Source: Cymbidium sinense
Taxonomy: Eukaryota; Streptophyta; Magnoliopsida; Asparagales; Orchidaceae
Assembly (NCBI GenBank): GCA_021442155.1
Contig: CM038214.1
Span: 48,986,703 to 49,050,702 of the forward strand
Reading direction: 5' to 3'
Length of the DNA: 64,000 bases
Translations under genes and position numbers: made by a program
Notes under the pieces: generated by a model
What the model was told of the DNA's origin: nothing
The model's database searches: none
What the model saw: the letters and a program-made list of their open reading frames with translations, nothing else
Part shown: positions 49,294 to 60,741 of the stretch, one piece after another
Position numbering within the stretch: the first letter of the stretch is position 1
Layout: each line of letters begins with the position of its first letter

Positions 49294-49773
49294 AATGGGC
49301 ATAACCTTGATGGCAGGAACATCACCATCAACTAGGCTCAGTCTAGATCTAGCACGTTGAGGCAAAGGTGAAGGCTGTGGTTATCGCTATGGTTGTGGGG
49401 GATCTGAAGGTGCTAGTGGATATGGAGGTGGTCGTCAGAGTAGTGGTGGTTATGGAGGCGGGAGGAGTGATGGAGGTTACAACTGTGGTTGTAGCTGAGG
49501 GAGAGATTGGGGATACGATGGTGGATCCAGCTACTCTACAGGTTAGGCTGGTTTTGATGGGAACTAGAGAAATTGAAGAATGGCTGATCCGATCTACTAC
49601 TCATGGAATTGTGTCTTTACTGTATAGGCAGTTCTAGTTATTTAGGGTTATTGATTTATTCTATGTGTGCTCAATTTTAATCTATGTCATTGCTTGTGTT
49701 TTAAAAAACTTGGTGTGATACTTGGTTGATGAAATCAAAAAGAAGAAATGTTGAATCTGAATTTATTCTCTAT
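49294..49773 (+). pseudogene. GRP cassette U12
   Basis: Starts NGHNLDGRNITIN, then TAG in place of Gln. A further base change ('agcacgttgagg') shifts the frame at the first Gly block. The Gly-rich repeat and YDGGSSYS can be read. The C-terminus has 'gggaactagagaaattga', GN-stop in place of GNWRN. The 3' UTR ends 'ctctata' and joins AACCCTAAA with no A-tract, suggesting the tail was removed by recombination with the repeat. Confidence 0.82.
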
Positions 49774-50975
49774 AAACCCTAAAAAGCCCAAAACCTAAAC
49801 CTAAACTAAATAAAACCTTAAAATAAAATAAATAAAAATCAAACCATAAAATAAAATAAAATATAAAACTAAACCTAAACCTAAACCTAAAGAGAAAATC
49901 AAATAAAATAACTAAAATAAAATAATATAAATAAAAAACTAAACTAAACTAAAAAAAATAAAAAACCTAAATAAAATAAAAATGAAACTTAAAATAAAAA
50001 TAAAAAACTTAAAATAAAATAAAATACAAACTATATAAAACCTAAACCTAAAACATATTCCTAAATATAAAACCTAAAAATAAATAAGAAATAAAACCTA
50101 AACCCTAAACTAAAAAAAACATAATCCTAAATTAAAAATAAAATAAATGTAAACCTAAACTAAAATAAGTAAAACCTAAACTTAAACCTAAAATAAAATA
50201 AACTAAACCTAAACATAAACTAAATAAAATAAAACTAAAATAAAACTAAAAAAGCTAAAAATAAAATAAACCTAAAACCTAAAACTTAAACCTAAAAAAT
50301 ATAATAAAACCTAAATCTAAACCTAAAAAATATAACTTAAATAAACATAAATAAAATAAAAATAAAGTAAAAATTAACATAAACCTAAACCTAAAAATAA
50401 ACTAAAATAAAACCTAAACTAAAAATAAAACTAAAATAAATCTAAACTAAATAAAATATATGCCTTAAATAAAATAAAATACTAAATAAATAAATAAATA
50501 AATGATAAATAAATAAACTTGGCCTGTTGAAATACACCCTACCCTAAACTTAACTGGGCTGCCTACACCCCATCCTAAACCCTGACCCTAAACCATACAA
50601 CTGACCTAAACCCTAAATCTTGGGCCCTCTGATCCTGGGCTTTCCCTAAACCCTACTGACCCCAAAGGCTCCACCACCCTAAACTCCCTAAACTGACCTG
50701 TCCCTGGGCCTGGGCCCTAAACCCTAAACCTAAATTCTAAATCCTAAACTAACTCCCTCTCTCCACTAACTTGATAACCACAAACCCTTAGCTAATCCTA
50801 GGCTCAAAACCCTAAACCTCACACTCCCTAAACCCACAATCCCTAAACCCTAAAAACCTAAATAAACCCTAAACCCTAAACCCTCCACACTCCTGACCCC
50901 CACCCCTCCTAAACCTAAAGTTAAATAAATTAAAATTAGACTAAACCCTAAAACTTAATAAACCTAAACCCTAAG
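49774..50975 (+). repeat. Telomere-like composite array, block 12
   Basis: AAATAAA/CCTAAA phase to about 50520, a degenerate landmark ('cttggcctgttg'), a GC-shifted patch (50520-50720 with CCTGGGCC and CCTGACC), then CCCTAAA-type repeats and the pre-cassette flank 'aaagttaaataaattaaaatt'. Confidence 0.8.
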
Positions 50976-51446
50976 AATGGGCAGAACCTTGATGACAAGA
51001 ACATCACTATCAACCAGGCTCAGTCTATATTTGGTGTGGAGGTGAAGGCGGATGCGGCAGTTACCGTGGTGGTGGTGGAGGATCTGAAGGTGTTGCTGGA
51101 TATGGAGGCAGTTATAGGAGCAGTGGTGGTATGGATGCGAGAGGAACGATAGAGGTTACAATCGTGGTGGTGGTGGAGGGAGAGATCAAGGATATGATGG
51201 TAGATCCCGCTACTCGAGAGGTGTGGTTGTTTTGATGGGAGAAAGCGAAGAGCATGGATCCGATCTACTTATCAAATTGTGTCTTCTTTGTAGAGATGGT
51301 TCTAGTTATCTAGGGTTTTGATTTCTATGCATGCTCATTTTTTATTTATCTCGTTGCTTATGTCTTAGAAAACTTGGTGTGTTACTTGGTTTATGAAATC
51401 AAAAAGAGGAAATATTGAATCCAAATTTATTCTCTATTAAAAAAAG
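50976..51446 (+). pseudogene. GRP cassette U13
   Basis: Reads NGQNLDDKNITINQAQS in frame from 50976, the best-kept opening in the second array. A single-base loss in 'tttggtgtggagg' then moves the frame out of the Gly-rich reading. Further short deletions lie in 51110-51260. The 3' UTR is complete with 'ctctattaaaaaaag' at the end. Confidence 0.83.
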
Positions 51447-51665
51447 TAAAAAACCTAAACCCTAAACTAAAACTTGAACCCTATACCTAAAACCTAAACC
51501 TAAACCTAAACCTAAATCCTAAAAATCCCACAAACCCTAAACTCAAACCCTAAAACCCTAAATCCTAAACCCACAAACCCTAAAATTTAAAACCCTAAAC
51601 CCAAAATCCTAAACCCTAAACCCCAAACCCTAAAGCTTAAACTCTTAACTCTCTAAACTCTAAAG
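51447..51665 (+). repeat. Telomere-like spacer before the L1-type copy B
   Basis: CCCTAAA-type repeats with CCTAAA and CCACAAACC variants; the LINE inserts after 'aactctaaagcta'. Confidence 0.75.
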
Positions 51666-52716
51666 CTAATTTTAGTTGGTTGTAGCTGTGTTGTAAACTA
51701 AACCTAAACTAAAACTTGTTGATATTATGAATTGTACCAATCTTTTACCCCCATATGCTAATTTTATTGGTTCCATATTTCTTGTGTTGAGCTATTGTTG
51801 CCTTTCCTTATTTTACTTGATTATGATCTGGATTATCAAATGAACCTACTATTAAAGTTGCTCTAACTATTTTCTTTATCTACATTTTTCTATCTTCTTT
51901 AGTTGGTTGTCACTTCAGTTGAGCTATGCTATCTTCCTTTACTATTGCTTTTTAAATATTAATAAGTTGTTTCTCTTTTTAAAGCTTCATTTATATATCA
52001 TATGATTGGGATGTTAATTATAGCATACTTGATTCATTTCACCAATTTGTCTCCTCTCAATTTTCTTTGGAATTATATCATTGCTTTCTTTCTTAAAATG
52101 GCTATTGATGAGATTTTGGCTAAGATGGCTCACTCTCTTATGTTTATGTATTCTCATGTCAAGATGCATATATTGATGATATTTCTCAACTCTCATCCTT
52201 AAAATTCTTTTCTCATATACTTTAGACAAGATTTTGCTTGGGTTTCTATAAAAGCTCACAAGAATAACAACAAATTCTTCTCACTTTCTCATGATGGTGT
52301 GATGATCTCACTATTGGTTTGGTAGTAGCTCATGTGATGTAACCTCAGTTTGGATGCTCATACTTGCACCAAATGTGATTGAGCAGCCTTCTCTATCAAT
52401 TCCTTACTAACACACTCATATTATATTGTTTTCTTCAAACTTTTTGTTGTATTACCTTAGAATCTCCCTCTTATTATAACTTTTCTTGATTCTCTCCTTC
52501 TTAGTCTTATCATGCAATCCTAGCATTGGCTTTATTATTTTAGCTATTATGTTAACCATCTTGTATCTTTTGATTATTTTATGCTTTCTTTACTCTTATG
52601 TACTTAGATAATTTACTCCTTAATATTGTAGCTCTTTGAAAATAGTTTATCCCAAAACCTTGTAACCCTCTTTTTTATGGCAATAAAATACCCCATAGCT
52701 TCTAAAAAAAAAAAAA
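51666..52716 (+). mobile_element. L1-type LINE 3' fragment, copy B (5'-truncated)
   Basis: About 1 kb from the 3' end of the same LINE family as 1-4525 and 56459-59206. Shared blocks are 'gtagtagctc.tgtgatgtaacctcagtttggatgctcat' (52325-52363), 'attgtagctctttga' (52627-52641), 'cttgtaaccctctttttt.tggcaataaaa' (52660-52690) and a 13-A tail. The 5' 500 bases are AT-rich with no recognisable protein. The frame 52002-52202 and its antisense partner have no domain. 5' truncation is typical of LINE insertion. Confidence 0.7.
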
Positions 52717-52913
52717 CCCACTAAATAATACTCCTCTATAAACCTAAAAAATAAAAAACTTAAACCTAAAATAAATAAAGTAAAAAAAAACTTAAATCAA
52801 AATAAAATAAAAATAAAATAAAATAAAACCTAAACTAAAACATAAAGAAAATCTAAAAATAAAACTAAAATAAAATAAAATAAATAAAACCTAAACTAAC
52901 TAAATAATGAAAC
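52717..52913 (+). repeat. Telomere-like spacer, AAATAAA phase
   Basis: About 200 bases of AAATAAA/CCTAAA repeat between the A-tail of the L1-type copy B and the (CAA)n tail of RTE copy B. The two LINEs thus face each other with their 3' ends. Confidence 0.75.
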
Positions 52914-53499
52914 TTACAACAACAACAACAACAATATAAGCCTTTATCCCCTGGGGTTGTACATGAATCCTTCATCTCCATTATGTCTATTATGTGTAAA
53001 ATTTTCATTTTAATTTATCAGGTCATTATTTATACTTTATGTCTTTTGATCTACCTCACCTTTCTTAACATAAGGAAAATCTAATGTATTTACTCTCCTA
53101 ATGTTGATAATGGTAGATCGTTATGTTGACATCTAAGGCGACTCTCTCTAATCATATCTACCACTAGAGCTACTCCAACTTTTTCCCAATCATACTCATT
53201 TCATATTTTATCTTTAAGAGTAAAGCTACTCATCCACCCATGCATCCTCATCTCTGCAACCCTTAACTTAGTCTCATGCTTCTCTTTTACTGGCTAACAT
53301 TTTGCACCATAAATCATTACAGGTCTTACCACCATCTTATAAAATTTTCACTTAAGTTTAGGTGGTACTTTTCTATACAACAAGCGGATGCATTCCTCCA
53401 CTTCAACCATCCAACTTGAATTCTACTAATAAAATCTCCATCTATTTCACCATCATTTTGAATAATATAGCCTAAATATCTCAATCTCTCACTCTTTTT

Positions 53500-54340
53500 A
53501 ATGACTTGTTCACCTAATGTTACAACACTCCCACTATAACTTTTTCAACTAAAATTACACTCCATATATTAAATTTTAGTTCCACTTAAATAAAAATCAT
53601 TAGACTCTATGGTTGACCTCCATAATTCAAATTTCTTTTAGACTCCCTCTCTAGTCTTATCAATAAGAAGACTATCATCAGCAAAAAGCATACATTAAGA
53701 TACATCTTCCTATAAATGCCTAGTAAGAACATCCATAACTAAAGCAAAAGATAAGGGCTTAAAATTTATTCCTAGATGTAATCCAAGCAAATAGAAAAAT
53801 ATTTTGTCAATCCTCCTTGTGTTTGGACACAAGTAATAGCTCTAGTCTACAAATTCGTAATGACTTGAATATAACCAATATTAACTCCTTTACTCTTTAG
53901 AACTCTCTAAAGAACAACTCTTCAAACATTATCATAAGCTTTCTCTAAATCAAAAAATATTATAGGTAGATCTTCTTTGCTTTCTCTATTCTCCATCAAA
54001 CTTCTTAACAAATGTATAGCATCCATAGTAGATCTACCTGGCATGAAACCAAATTGTTGTGAGAAACTTTTGTATCACACATCTTATGCTCTCTCTCCAT
54101 AATTTTAATGTGTGACACATTAATTAATTCCTCTATAATTTGCACTCTTGTGCATCACCTTTATTCTTAAATAGGAATCAATACTCTTTCTCTAATACAA
54201 CTTTTAGTCTTTAAAATAAGATTAAAAGATTTGTAAACAAGAAATTCCTTGATCTCTAAACATTTTCACACTTATATTGGAATATCATGAGGTCCTACTA
54301 TTTTCCACATTTCATTTTCTTTAAAGCTTCTCTAACTTGA
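53500..54340 (-). pseudogene. RTE reverse-transcriptase domain, copy B
   Basis: The catalytic box reads CMLFADDSLLIDKTREG (FADD at 53674-53685), closer to the family than the FYDD of copy A. The MKCGK finger start lies at about 54305-54320. The ELWRSTxESNDF and YMECNF-like blocks follow at 53540-53630. Frames change several times between blocks. Confidence 0.78.
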
Positions 54341-55489
54341 TTTACTAATATGATGATAAAACAAAATTCTCTATTTTTTGTTTAAGGTATTAAGTTGCTA
54401 AAATCAATCATTTTTTAGATCCTTCATTGAAAAGTTTATCAAAATACCTCATCCACCTACTTTCAATATCCTTTTCTAAGAAAAACACTTTATGATTTAC
54501 ATCCTTAATACACTTTAGTTGAGCTAGATCTTTACTTCTCCTATCTCTTTGGTTAGCTAACTTATACATACATCTTTCACCTTCTTTGGTATCTAATCTA
54601 TTGTATAAATCATAAAAAGCTAGATTTTTTTAATCAAATATTGCATTCTTTGAACCTCTACATGCCACTTTATATTTCTCCCAATTCTCTGAGTTTTTAC
54701 ATCTAAACTAAGTTTTATAACAACACTTCTTATTTTTATCTTTTCTTGCACATTCTAACTCCATCACTTCTATTTTTTATTAAAACTTTTGATTCTCAAG
54801 CACATTTTTAGTAGCTTGCTTAATTTCACTTGCTACATTTTCCAACATAACATTAGCTTCCTTATGAACATCATAAATTCTAAGCTCTTGTAGCTTGCTC
54901 TTAAAAATATTTTTATTAGTCTTTTCCAAGTGCATCTAATCCTAATAATAATTTGATTTATTTTCATCTTCCAAACATTCATCTTAAAATCACATTAATA
55001 ATTTATATTGGGTATTTAAACTTTCACTTGGAATGACCTTACAATCTTTACAATCTAAACGATCTATTTTTCTTATCAAAAAAATAATCAATCATGTTTT
55101 CTAGATCCATTTTTTATAAGTAATAATATGCTCATCTCTTTTCTTAAATAAAGTATTAGCAACTACAAAATCATAGGCTAAAGCAAAATCAATATATTCC
55201 AACCTTCATCATTAGACACTCAAATCCATAACCACCATGAATACTTTTAAAATCTTTACTCTACCAACATGTCCATTTAAATCTCCTATAAATACTTTTC
55301 TTGAATCTTTTATATTAATCTCTAATTCATTCCAAAAATTTCTTTAAACTACATCCAAACCTACTTTAGAGCATAAACACTTATAACATTGATAATCTTG
55401 GTATCAAACAACAACCTTTAAAGCTATAATTCTATCTCATCTATTAATATTTATAACATTATCCTTCAAAATCTATAATACCATTCTAA

Positions 55490-55760
55490 TTGAACTGAAT
55501 ACCAAAGTTTAAAACCTAAACTATCAATCTCCTTGGCTTTGTCCCCAACCCATTTATTTTCTTGAACACATAAAATATTTATCTTCATATGAACCATAAT
55601 ATATTAATTCTATTAGTTTACATGTAAAAAATATTCCAAGATCTAACTTAATTCTAGTTTCATGGACTAACTTCTTTGAGCATCCATCCATAATGTGGAA
55701 CCCTTGCTTATTTAACACTAAGTCAATGTAGCGTGCACTTTTCATTGTATTAAAACCATA
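55490..55760 (-). pseudogene. RTE endonuclease domain, copy B
   Basis: The frame 55554-55745 reads LNKQGFHIMDG and LVHETRIKLDLGIF, the leader and the start of the endonuclease. The SWNIGT block of copy A reads LGIF here through a frameshift. QENKW-like sequence follows at about 55550-55565. The catalytic Glu codon appears to be kept but in another frame. Confidence 0.7.
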
Positions 55761-55830
55761 GATTATGACTTGAATAGCATTAACATAATATTTTAAAGAT
55801 TCATGTCATGATTAATTGACAAGTTTTACA

Positions 55831-56458
55831 TAAATAAAATTAAAACTAAACCTAAAATAAAAATAAAATAAACCTAAAAAAATAAAATAAAATGAAATAA
55901 AACCTAAACTAAAAAATAAACCTAAAATAAATAATAAATAAAACCTAAACCCTAAATTAAAAAAAAATAAACCTAAAATAAAATAAAATAAACCTAAACC
56001 TAAACTAAACTAAAATAAATAAAACCTAAACTAAACCTAAACCATAAATAAAATAAAATAAACTAAATAAAACTAAACATAAACTAAATAAAACCTAAAT
56101 AAATAACTAAACCTAAAATAAAACCTACATAAAAATAAACCTAAAAATAAAAACTATTAAAAAAACCTAACCATCTACTACTAACCTAAATAAATAATCT
56201 AATAAATAAATAAACTAAATAAATAAATGGACCTAAATAAAATAAAATAACAAACTAAAATAAAAAAACTAAATCCTAAACCTACGTTTGATTTAAAAAA
56301 TAAATAAATAAAAAATAAAAAATCTTAACCCTAAATCCACCCAACTCTTACAATACAAACCTACCCTAAACCCTTAAACCATAAACCCTAAACCACAAAC
56401 CAAAAACTAAACCCTAAACTAAACCTTAAACCCCAAACCCTACTAAACCCTAAACCCT
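55831..56458 (+). repeat. Telomere-like composite array, block 13
   Basis: AAATAAA/CCTAAA phase to 56280, a shortened landmark ('cctacgtttgattt', 56281-56294), and CCCTAAA-type repeats cut by the L1-type copy C at about 56459. Confidence 0.78.
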
Positions 56459-59206
56459 ATACCTTCGGTTGTTTTCTTGATCTCTGCATCTGTTGTTGGT
56501 TTAATTAACCTTATTTGGGGTCTTGCTTTTCTTGTTTCCCTAATAGTGCGGATTGGAATTACTTTTTTGGTTTCCATCCTATTTTTCGATCTTTGTGGGA
56601 TTATGTTGATGCTTTTAGGTGTCTTGATGGATTTTAAAGATGGATTTCCTTTGAACAATTCTCGACTCTATGTTGTTCCACTACTTTTTACTAGATTTTC
56701 CTATGGTGGGTGCAATATATGTTTTGACTATTTTAATTATTGACTATTGGCTTTTTGGGTCTTATGTCCTGCAGGATGCTTTTGAGGTTGGTTTTCTGAT
56801 TGCTTTTGCTAACCTCACCTACCCAACCTCACCTCCACAACCTAATTTTCTGATTAGTTTTCTGATTACTTTACTATATCAATGTTTAATTGCTATATTT
56901 TTGTATAGCTTCATGACAGTCCCTAATTTATCTATTTTTTCTCCCTTTATTATGGATGTGGCCCCTCTTATGCTCCCTAACCTCACCTCTAGAACAGGAG
57001 AGAGGCTACACCTTTGCTTCTTATAACTTCTTCTTTGCATTGGAATTACTTCTTGATTTCCTTCCTATTTTACCGATCTTTGTGGGCTTAGCTTGGTCGC
57101 TTTGTGTGTCTTGAAGGATTTCAAAGATGGCTTTCTTTTGAATAACTTTTGACTCTATAGTGTTCCACTATTTTTTATTGGTTTATCTTATGGTGGGTGA
57201 AATAAATGTTTTGATGTTTTAATTGTTGGCTGTTGGATTTTCGGGTCTTATGTCCAGAGCTACTTTTGGGGCTATTTTTTGATTGCTTTTGCTAACCTCA
57301 CCTTACACAGGAAGCGCCATACCCTATTATTATTATTGTTTCTTTCTTGATTGGAATTACTTAATGATTTCTTTCTAGTATACTTTTACTAAGGATGGTA
57401 GTTTAGCTGCTAGCCTGCTCTCCTTTGTCTTGAAGGATTTCTATGATGGCTCCCTTTTAAACCCTTTTTGTGCTTATGTTGTACCACTATTTTTTATTAT
57501 CTTATCTTATGTGGGGTGCAATATTTGTATTGTTATTTTAATTGTTGGCTGTTGGAATTTTGGATCTTATGTCCAGCAAGCTTCCTCTGAGTTTGTTGGC
57601 TATTTATTGGCTTTTGTTTTTTCTGCTTGATTTTACTGTTTGCATCCGGGCTACAGCTGATCACCACATATTTGTGGTCTATCTAAACTGCTGCTATTTT
57701 TCCCATTTTGGTTCAGTTAGACTTGTCCAGATCACTGTGATTATGCTATTACCTACTTGGAAATTAACTTATGCACTGTTTATTCTGAATGGGTGGTTTT
57801 ATGGCCTGCTTGCTGTTAATTGTTATCTTGGTTGTTGGCTGAACTTAATTACTTATGCCCAGCAAGCTGCTACTGGGGTTGTCTATCACATCCAGCAGGA
57901 TGCTTTTGGGGTTGTTTTTCTAATTGCTTTTGCTATCCTCACCTTCCCAATTGTGCAGATCACTATGCTTATGCTATTGCCTACTTGGATGTTACCTTAC
58001 ACACTGTCTATTCTGAATGGGTGGTTTTATGGCCAGCATGTTATTTTTGCTATCTTGGTTGTTGGCTAAATTGAATTATTGGGTTTTATGCCCAGCAAGC
58101 TGCTTCTGGGGTTGTCTCTCTGATTGTCTTAATTTGGAGCTATTTGTTATGGGGAGCAGCTTATTATATGTGCCTTCTGGTCCACCTAATCTACTGCTGC
58201 ATTCCCATCTTATCTCTATTAAACTTCTGCATTTTCTATTGGAATTTGAGTTTGGGTTATGTTGTTTTGCTATACACTAGCTGGTTATTAACTTCATATA
58301 TGTCCTATATGTTTGGGTTGGAGTTATTTACATGCTTATTTATTTGCCTTGTTGGATTTCAGCAGGCTTTTCAACTAGTTGTGTATTGCTTCTTTCCTCT
58401 GCCTGACCCTTTTTGCTATTTTCCTGTGGTGGGTTTTCATGCTGGTCTAATTAAACCCTTGCCTCTGGTTAAAAATAATTTGGATCTGGAAGTTCATTTT
58501 CATATGTGTAGGGTTTCTCATGCCATGGTGACTATATTGATGATATTTATTGCATGGGATCCCCATTCTATTCTTTGTTGTATCATTTTCTATCGTGTAT
58601 ATGGCTTTGCTTAGGTTTGCAGGTACTAAGGCTCAAAAGACTTTCAATAAATGGTTGCTATCTTCCCACAAGTTTGTTGGCTATGATGGCTATAATGATT
58701 TCACTCCTTTTTGGTGTGGTGGTAGCTCTTGTGTTGTAGCCCTTCCGCTGAAGTTTGGATGCTCATATTTTCATCTGCCCCAATTTGATGTGACTGAGCC
58801 TGAGCCTTTTTTGTCACACTACTTTATAATCTTTCTTAATTTATGCTGCTTTCAATTTTCATTTTGTCTGTATTACTTTAACTGCACTAATTTCTATCTT
58901 TCTACAATTTTGCAGGTGTACTTCCTTGTTCTCTTGCAGGTTTGCTCCCTAGTGTCAAGCACTCTCTCATCTTGAAGAGCTTTGGCCCTAATCTATCCAT
59001 GGCTTATCTATGTTAATCAATTTGTATCTTTTGCTTTCCTTTACTCTTTTATTTTGCTTTTGGTTGTACCTATATAGGGGATTTACTCTCTAGGCTGATT
59101 GTAGCTCTTTGAGCAGTAGTTGTGGAGTTTATCCCCTTTAAGGATCTTGTAACCCTCTTTTTGTGGCAATAAAATTCCCCTATATGGGGTTTTCCAAAAA
59201 AAAAAA
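56459..59206 (+). mobile_element. L1-type LINE 3' fragment, copy C, with internal repeats
   Basis: About 2.75 kb of T/G-rich DNA ending in the same 3' block as copies at 4.5 and 52.7 kb: 'gtagctctttgagcagtag' near 59100, 'cttgtaaccctctttttgtggcaataaaattcccc' (59148-59181), and an 11-A tail joined to CCCTAAACCCC. It is the best-preserved of the three 3' ends. Hydrophobic open frames (56477-56743, 57542-58069, 58144-58614, 58550-58975) overlap one another in different frames and carry no domain, so I do not call them genes. The 5' part contains a tandem repeat described separately. Confidence 0.65.
56580..58100 (+). repeat. Degenerate tandem repeat inside LINE copy C, ~5 units
   Basis: Each unit ends in 'ttggctg/tattgg..ttttgggtcttatgtccagcaagct', at about 56769, 57256, 57573, 57862 and 58092. 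Preceding shared phrases are 'cgatctttgtggg', 'ttgaaggatttcaaagatggctt', 'ttgttccactattttttat' and 'tatggtgggtgcaatatatgtttt' in the first three units. 'ttctgaatgggtggttttatggcc' and 'atcttggttgttggct' appear in the last two. Unit lengths shrink from about 490 to 230 bases. Confidence 0.65.
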
Positions 59207-60265
59207 CCCTAAACCCCAAATCTTAAACCCTAAACCCTAAAAACCTAAAAACCTAAAACTAAACTAAATAAAACCTAAAAATAAAATAAATATAAAACAC
59301 CTAAACCTCAATAAAATGAATAAAATAAAATAAAATAAAAATATAAACTAAAACCTAAACCTAAACCTAAACCTAAACCTAAAGCCTAAATCTAAATGTA
59401 TAAATAAAATAAAATAAAAAATATAAACTAAACTTAAATAAAATAAATAAAACTTAAACTAAAGCTAAAAATAAAATAAACCTAAAAATAAAAAACCTAA
59501 ATAAAGTAAAAATAAAATGTAAAATAAAAATGAAATAAACCAAAAATAAAATAAAATAAAACTAAATAAAAACCTAAACCTAAAAAGTAAACCTAAAAAT
59601 AAAACTTAAAAATAAATAAAAAAAACCTAAACCCTAAATTAAAAAAAAAACTTAAACCTAAATTAAACAAAATTAAATAAACCTAAACCTAAAATAAAAT
59701 AACCTAAAATAAAATAAAGAAAATCTAAACATAAACCTAAAATAAACTAAACCTCAACCCTAAACTAAATAAACCAAAATAAACTAAAAATAAAGATAAA
59801 CCTAAACTAAAAAATATAAAACCTAAATTAAAAATCTAAAACCTAAACATAAAAAAATAAAATAAAATAAAACTTAGACCTAAACTTAAAAATAAAAAAT
59901 AAAACCTAAATCTAAACATAAAAAAAAACTAAAATAAAAAACCTAATCTAAAATAAATAAATCCAAACTAAATAACTAAATAAACTGGTAATGGTTTGCT
60001 TAATTTTTTAAAAAAGAAACCCCAAATACTATACCCTAAACAAACCCCCAACCTCCACAACCCTAAATATATTAAAACCCTACCAAACCCTAAACTTTAA
60101 CCCTAACCCCACCTTAAAAAAAACCCTAAACCACACCACCCTAAACCCTAAACCCTAAACCCTAACCCTAAACCCCAAACCCCAAACCATAAACCTAAAC
60201 CTAAAGTAATTAAATAAATTTAAAAATAAACTTAAGCCCTAAACCTAATAAACATAAACCCTAAG
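59207..60265 (+). repeat. Telomere-like composite array, block 14
   Basis: A regular unit: a short CCCTAAA run, AAATAAA/CCTAAA phase to 59980, landmark variant 'atggtttgcttaatttttt' (59990-60010), CCCTAAA phase, and the flank 'aaagtaattaaataaatttaaaaat' before U14. Confidence 0.8.
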
Positions 60266-60741
60266 AATGGGTGAAACCTTAAGAGCGAGGAACATCACCA
60301 ACCCGGGCTCTAGATCCGTGGGTGGAGGCGGAGGTGGGTTATCCACAGTGGTGGTTGGGGATCTATAGGTGCTAGTGGATATGGCGGTGGTGGTCGGAGT
60401 TGTGGTAGTTATGGAGGTGGGAGGAGTGACAGAGGTTACAACCGTGGTAGTGTTGGAGGGAGAGATCGGGCATATGATGGTGGATCCCGCTACTCGAGAG
60501 GCCGGGGTGGTTCTGACGAAAACTAAAGAAATTGAAGAATGGTCTATCTGATCTGCTGCTTATGGAACTGTGTCTTTATAATAGAGATAGTTCAAGTTAT
60601 CTAGGATTTTTGATTTGCTCTATGTGTGGTCATTTTTTAACTATGTTGTCGCTTGTGTCTTAGAAAACTTGGTGTGTTATTTGGTTGATAAAATTGAAAA
60701 GAAGAAATATTGAATCTGAATTTGTTCTCTGTTAAAAAAAA
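60266..60741 (+). pseudogene. GRP cassette U14
   Basis: The opening is frameshifted ('aatgggtgaaaccttaagagcgaggaacatc') and several bases are lost in the VNQAQSRS segment. From about 60380 the Gly-rich reading is good (GYGGGGRSCGSYGGGRSDRGYN) and continues through RGYDGGSRYSRGRGGSDEN to TAA at about 60526. The 3' UTR is complete and ends 'ctctgttaaaaaaaacc', joined to CAAAAACCCTTAACCC as in U6 and U15. Confidence 0.82.

Larger units (their letters stand above)
52914..55830 (-). mobile_element. RTE-clade LINE, copy B, near full length, broken
   Basis: Collinear with the RTE at 8303-11187 over nearly its whole length (about 2.9 kb), with the same minus orientation and the same (CAA)n tail (52916-52935). 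The leader phrase 'attcatgtcatgatta' is shared at the right end (55799-55815), but the outermost 5' 60-70 bases seen in copy A are missing. Domain order is endonuclease then reverse transcriptase. Small insertions and deletions relative to copy A are spread throughout, so the copies are independent old insertions or have diverged since an array duplication. Confidence 0.85.

Noticed and set aside
52002..52259. Sense and antisense frames of 66 and 81 residues in LINE copy B
   Set aside because: No domain, fully overlapping on opposite strands, inside a 5'-truncated LINE 3' region.
57542..58975. Hydrophobic frames of 141-175 residues as candidate transporters
   Set aside because: They lie across a degenerate tandem repeat and the 3' end of a LINE. 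Frames overlap each other, and codon composition follows the T-rich strand.
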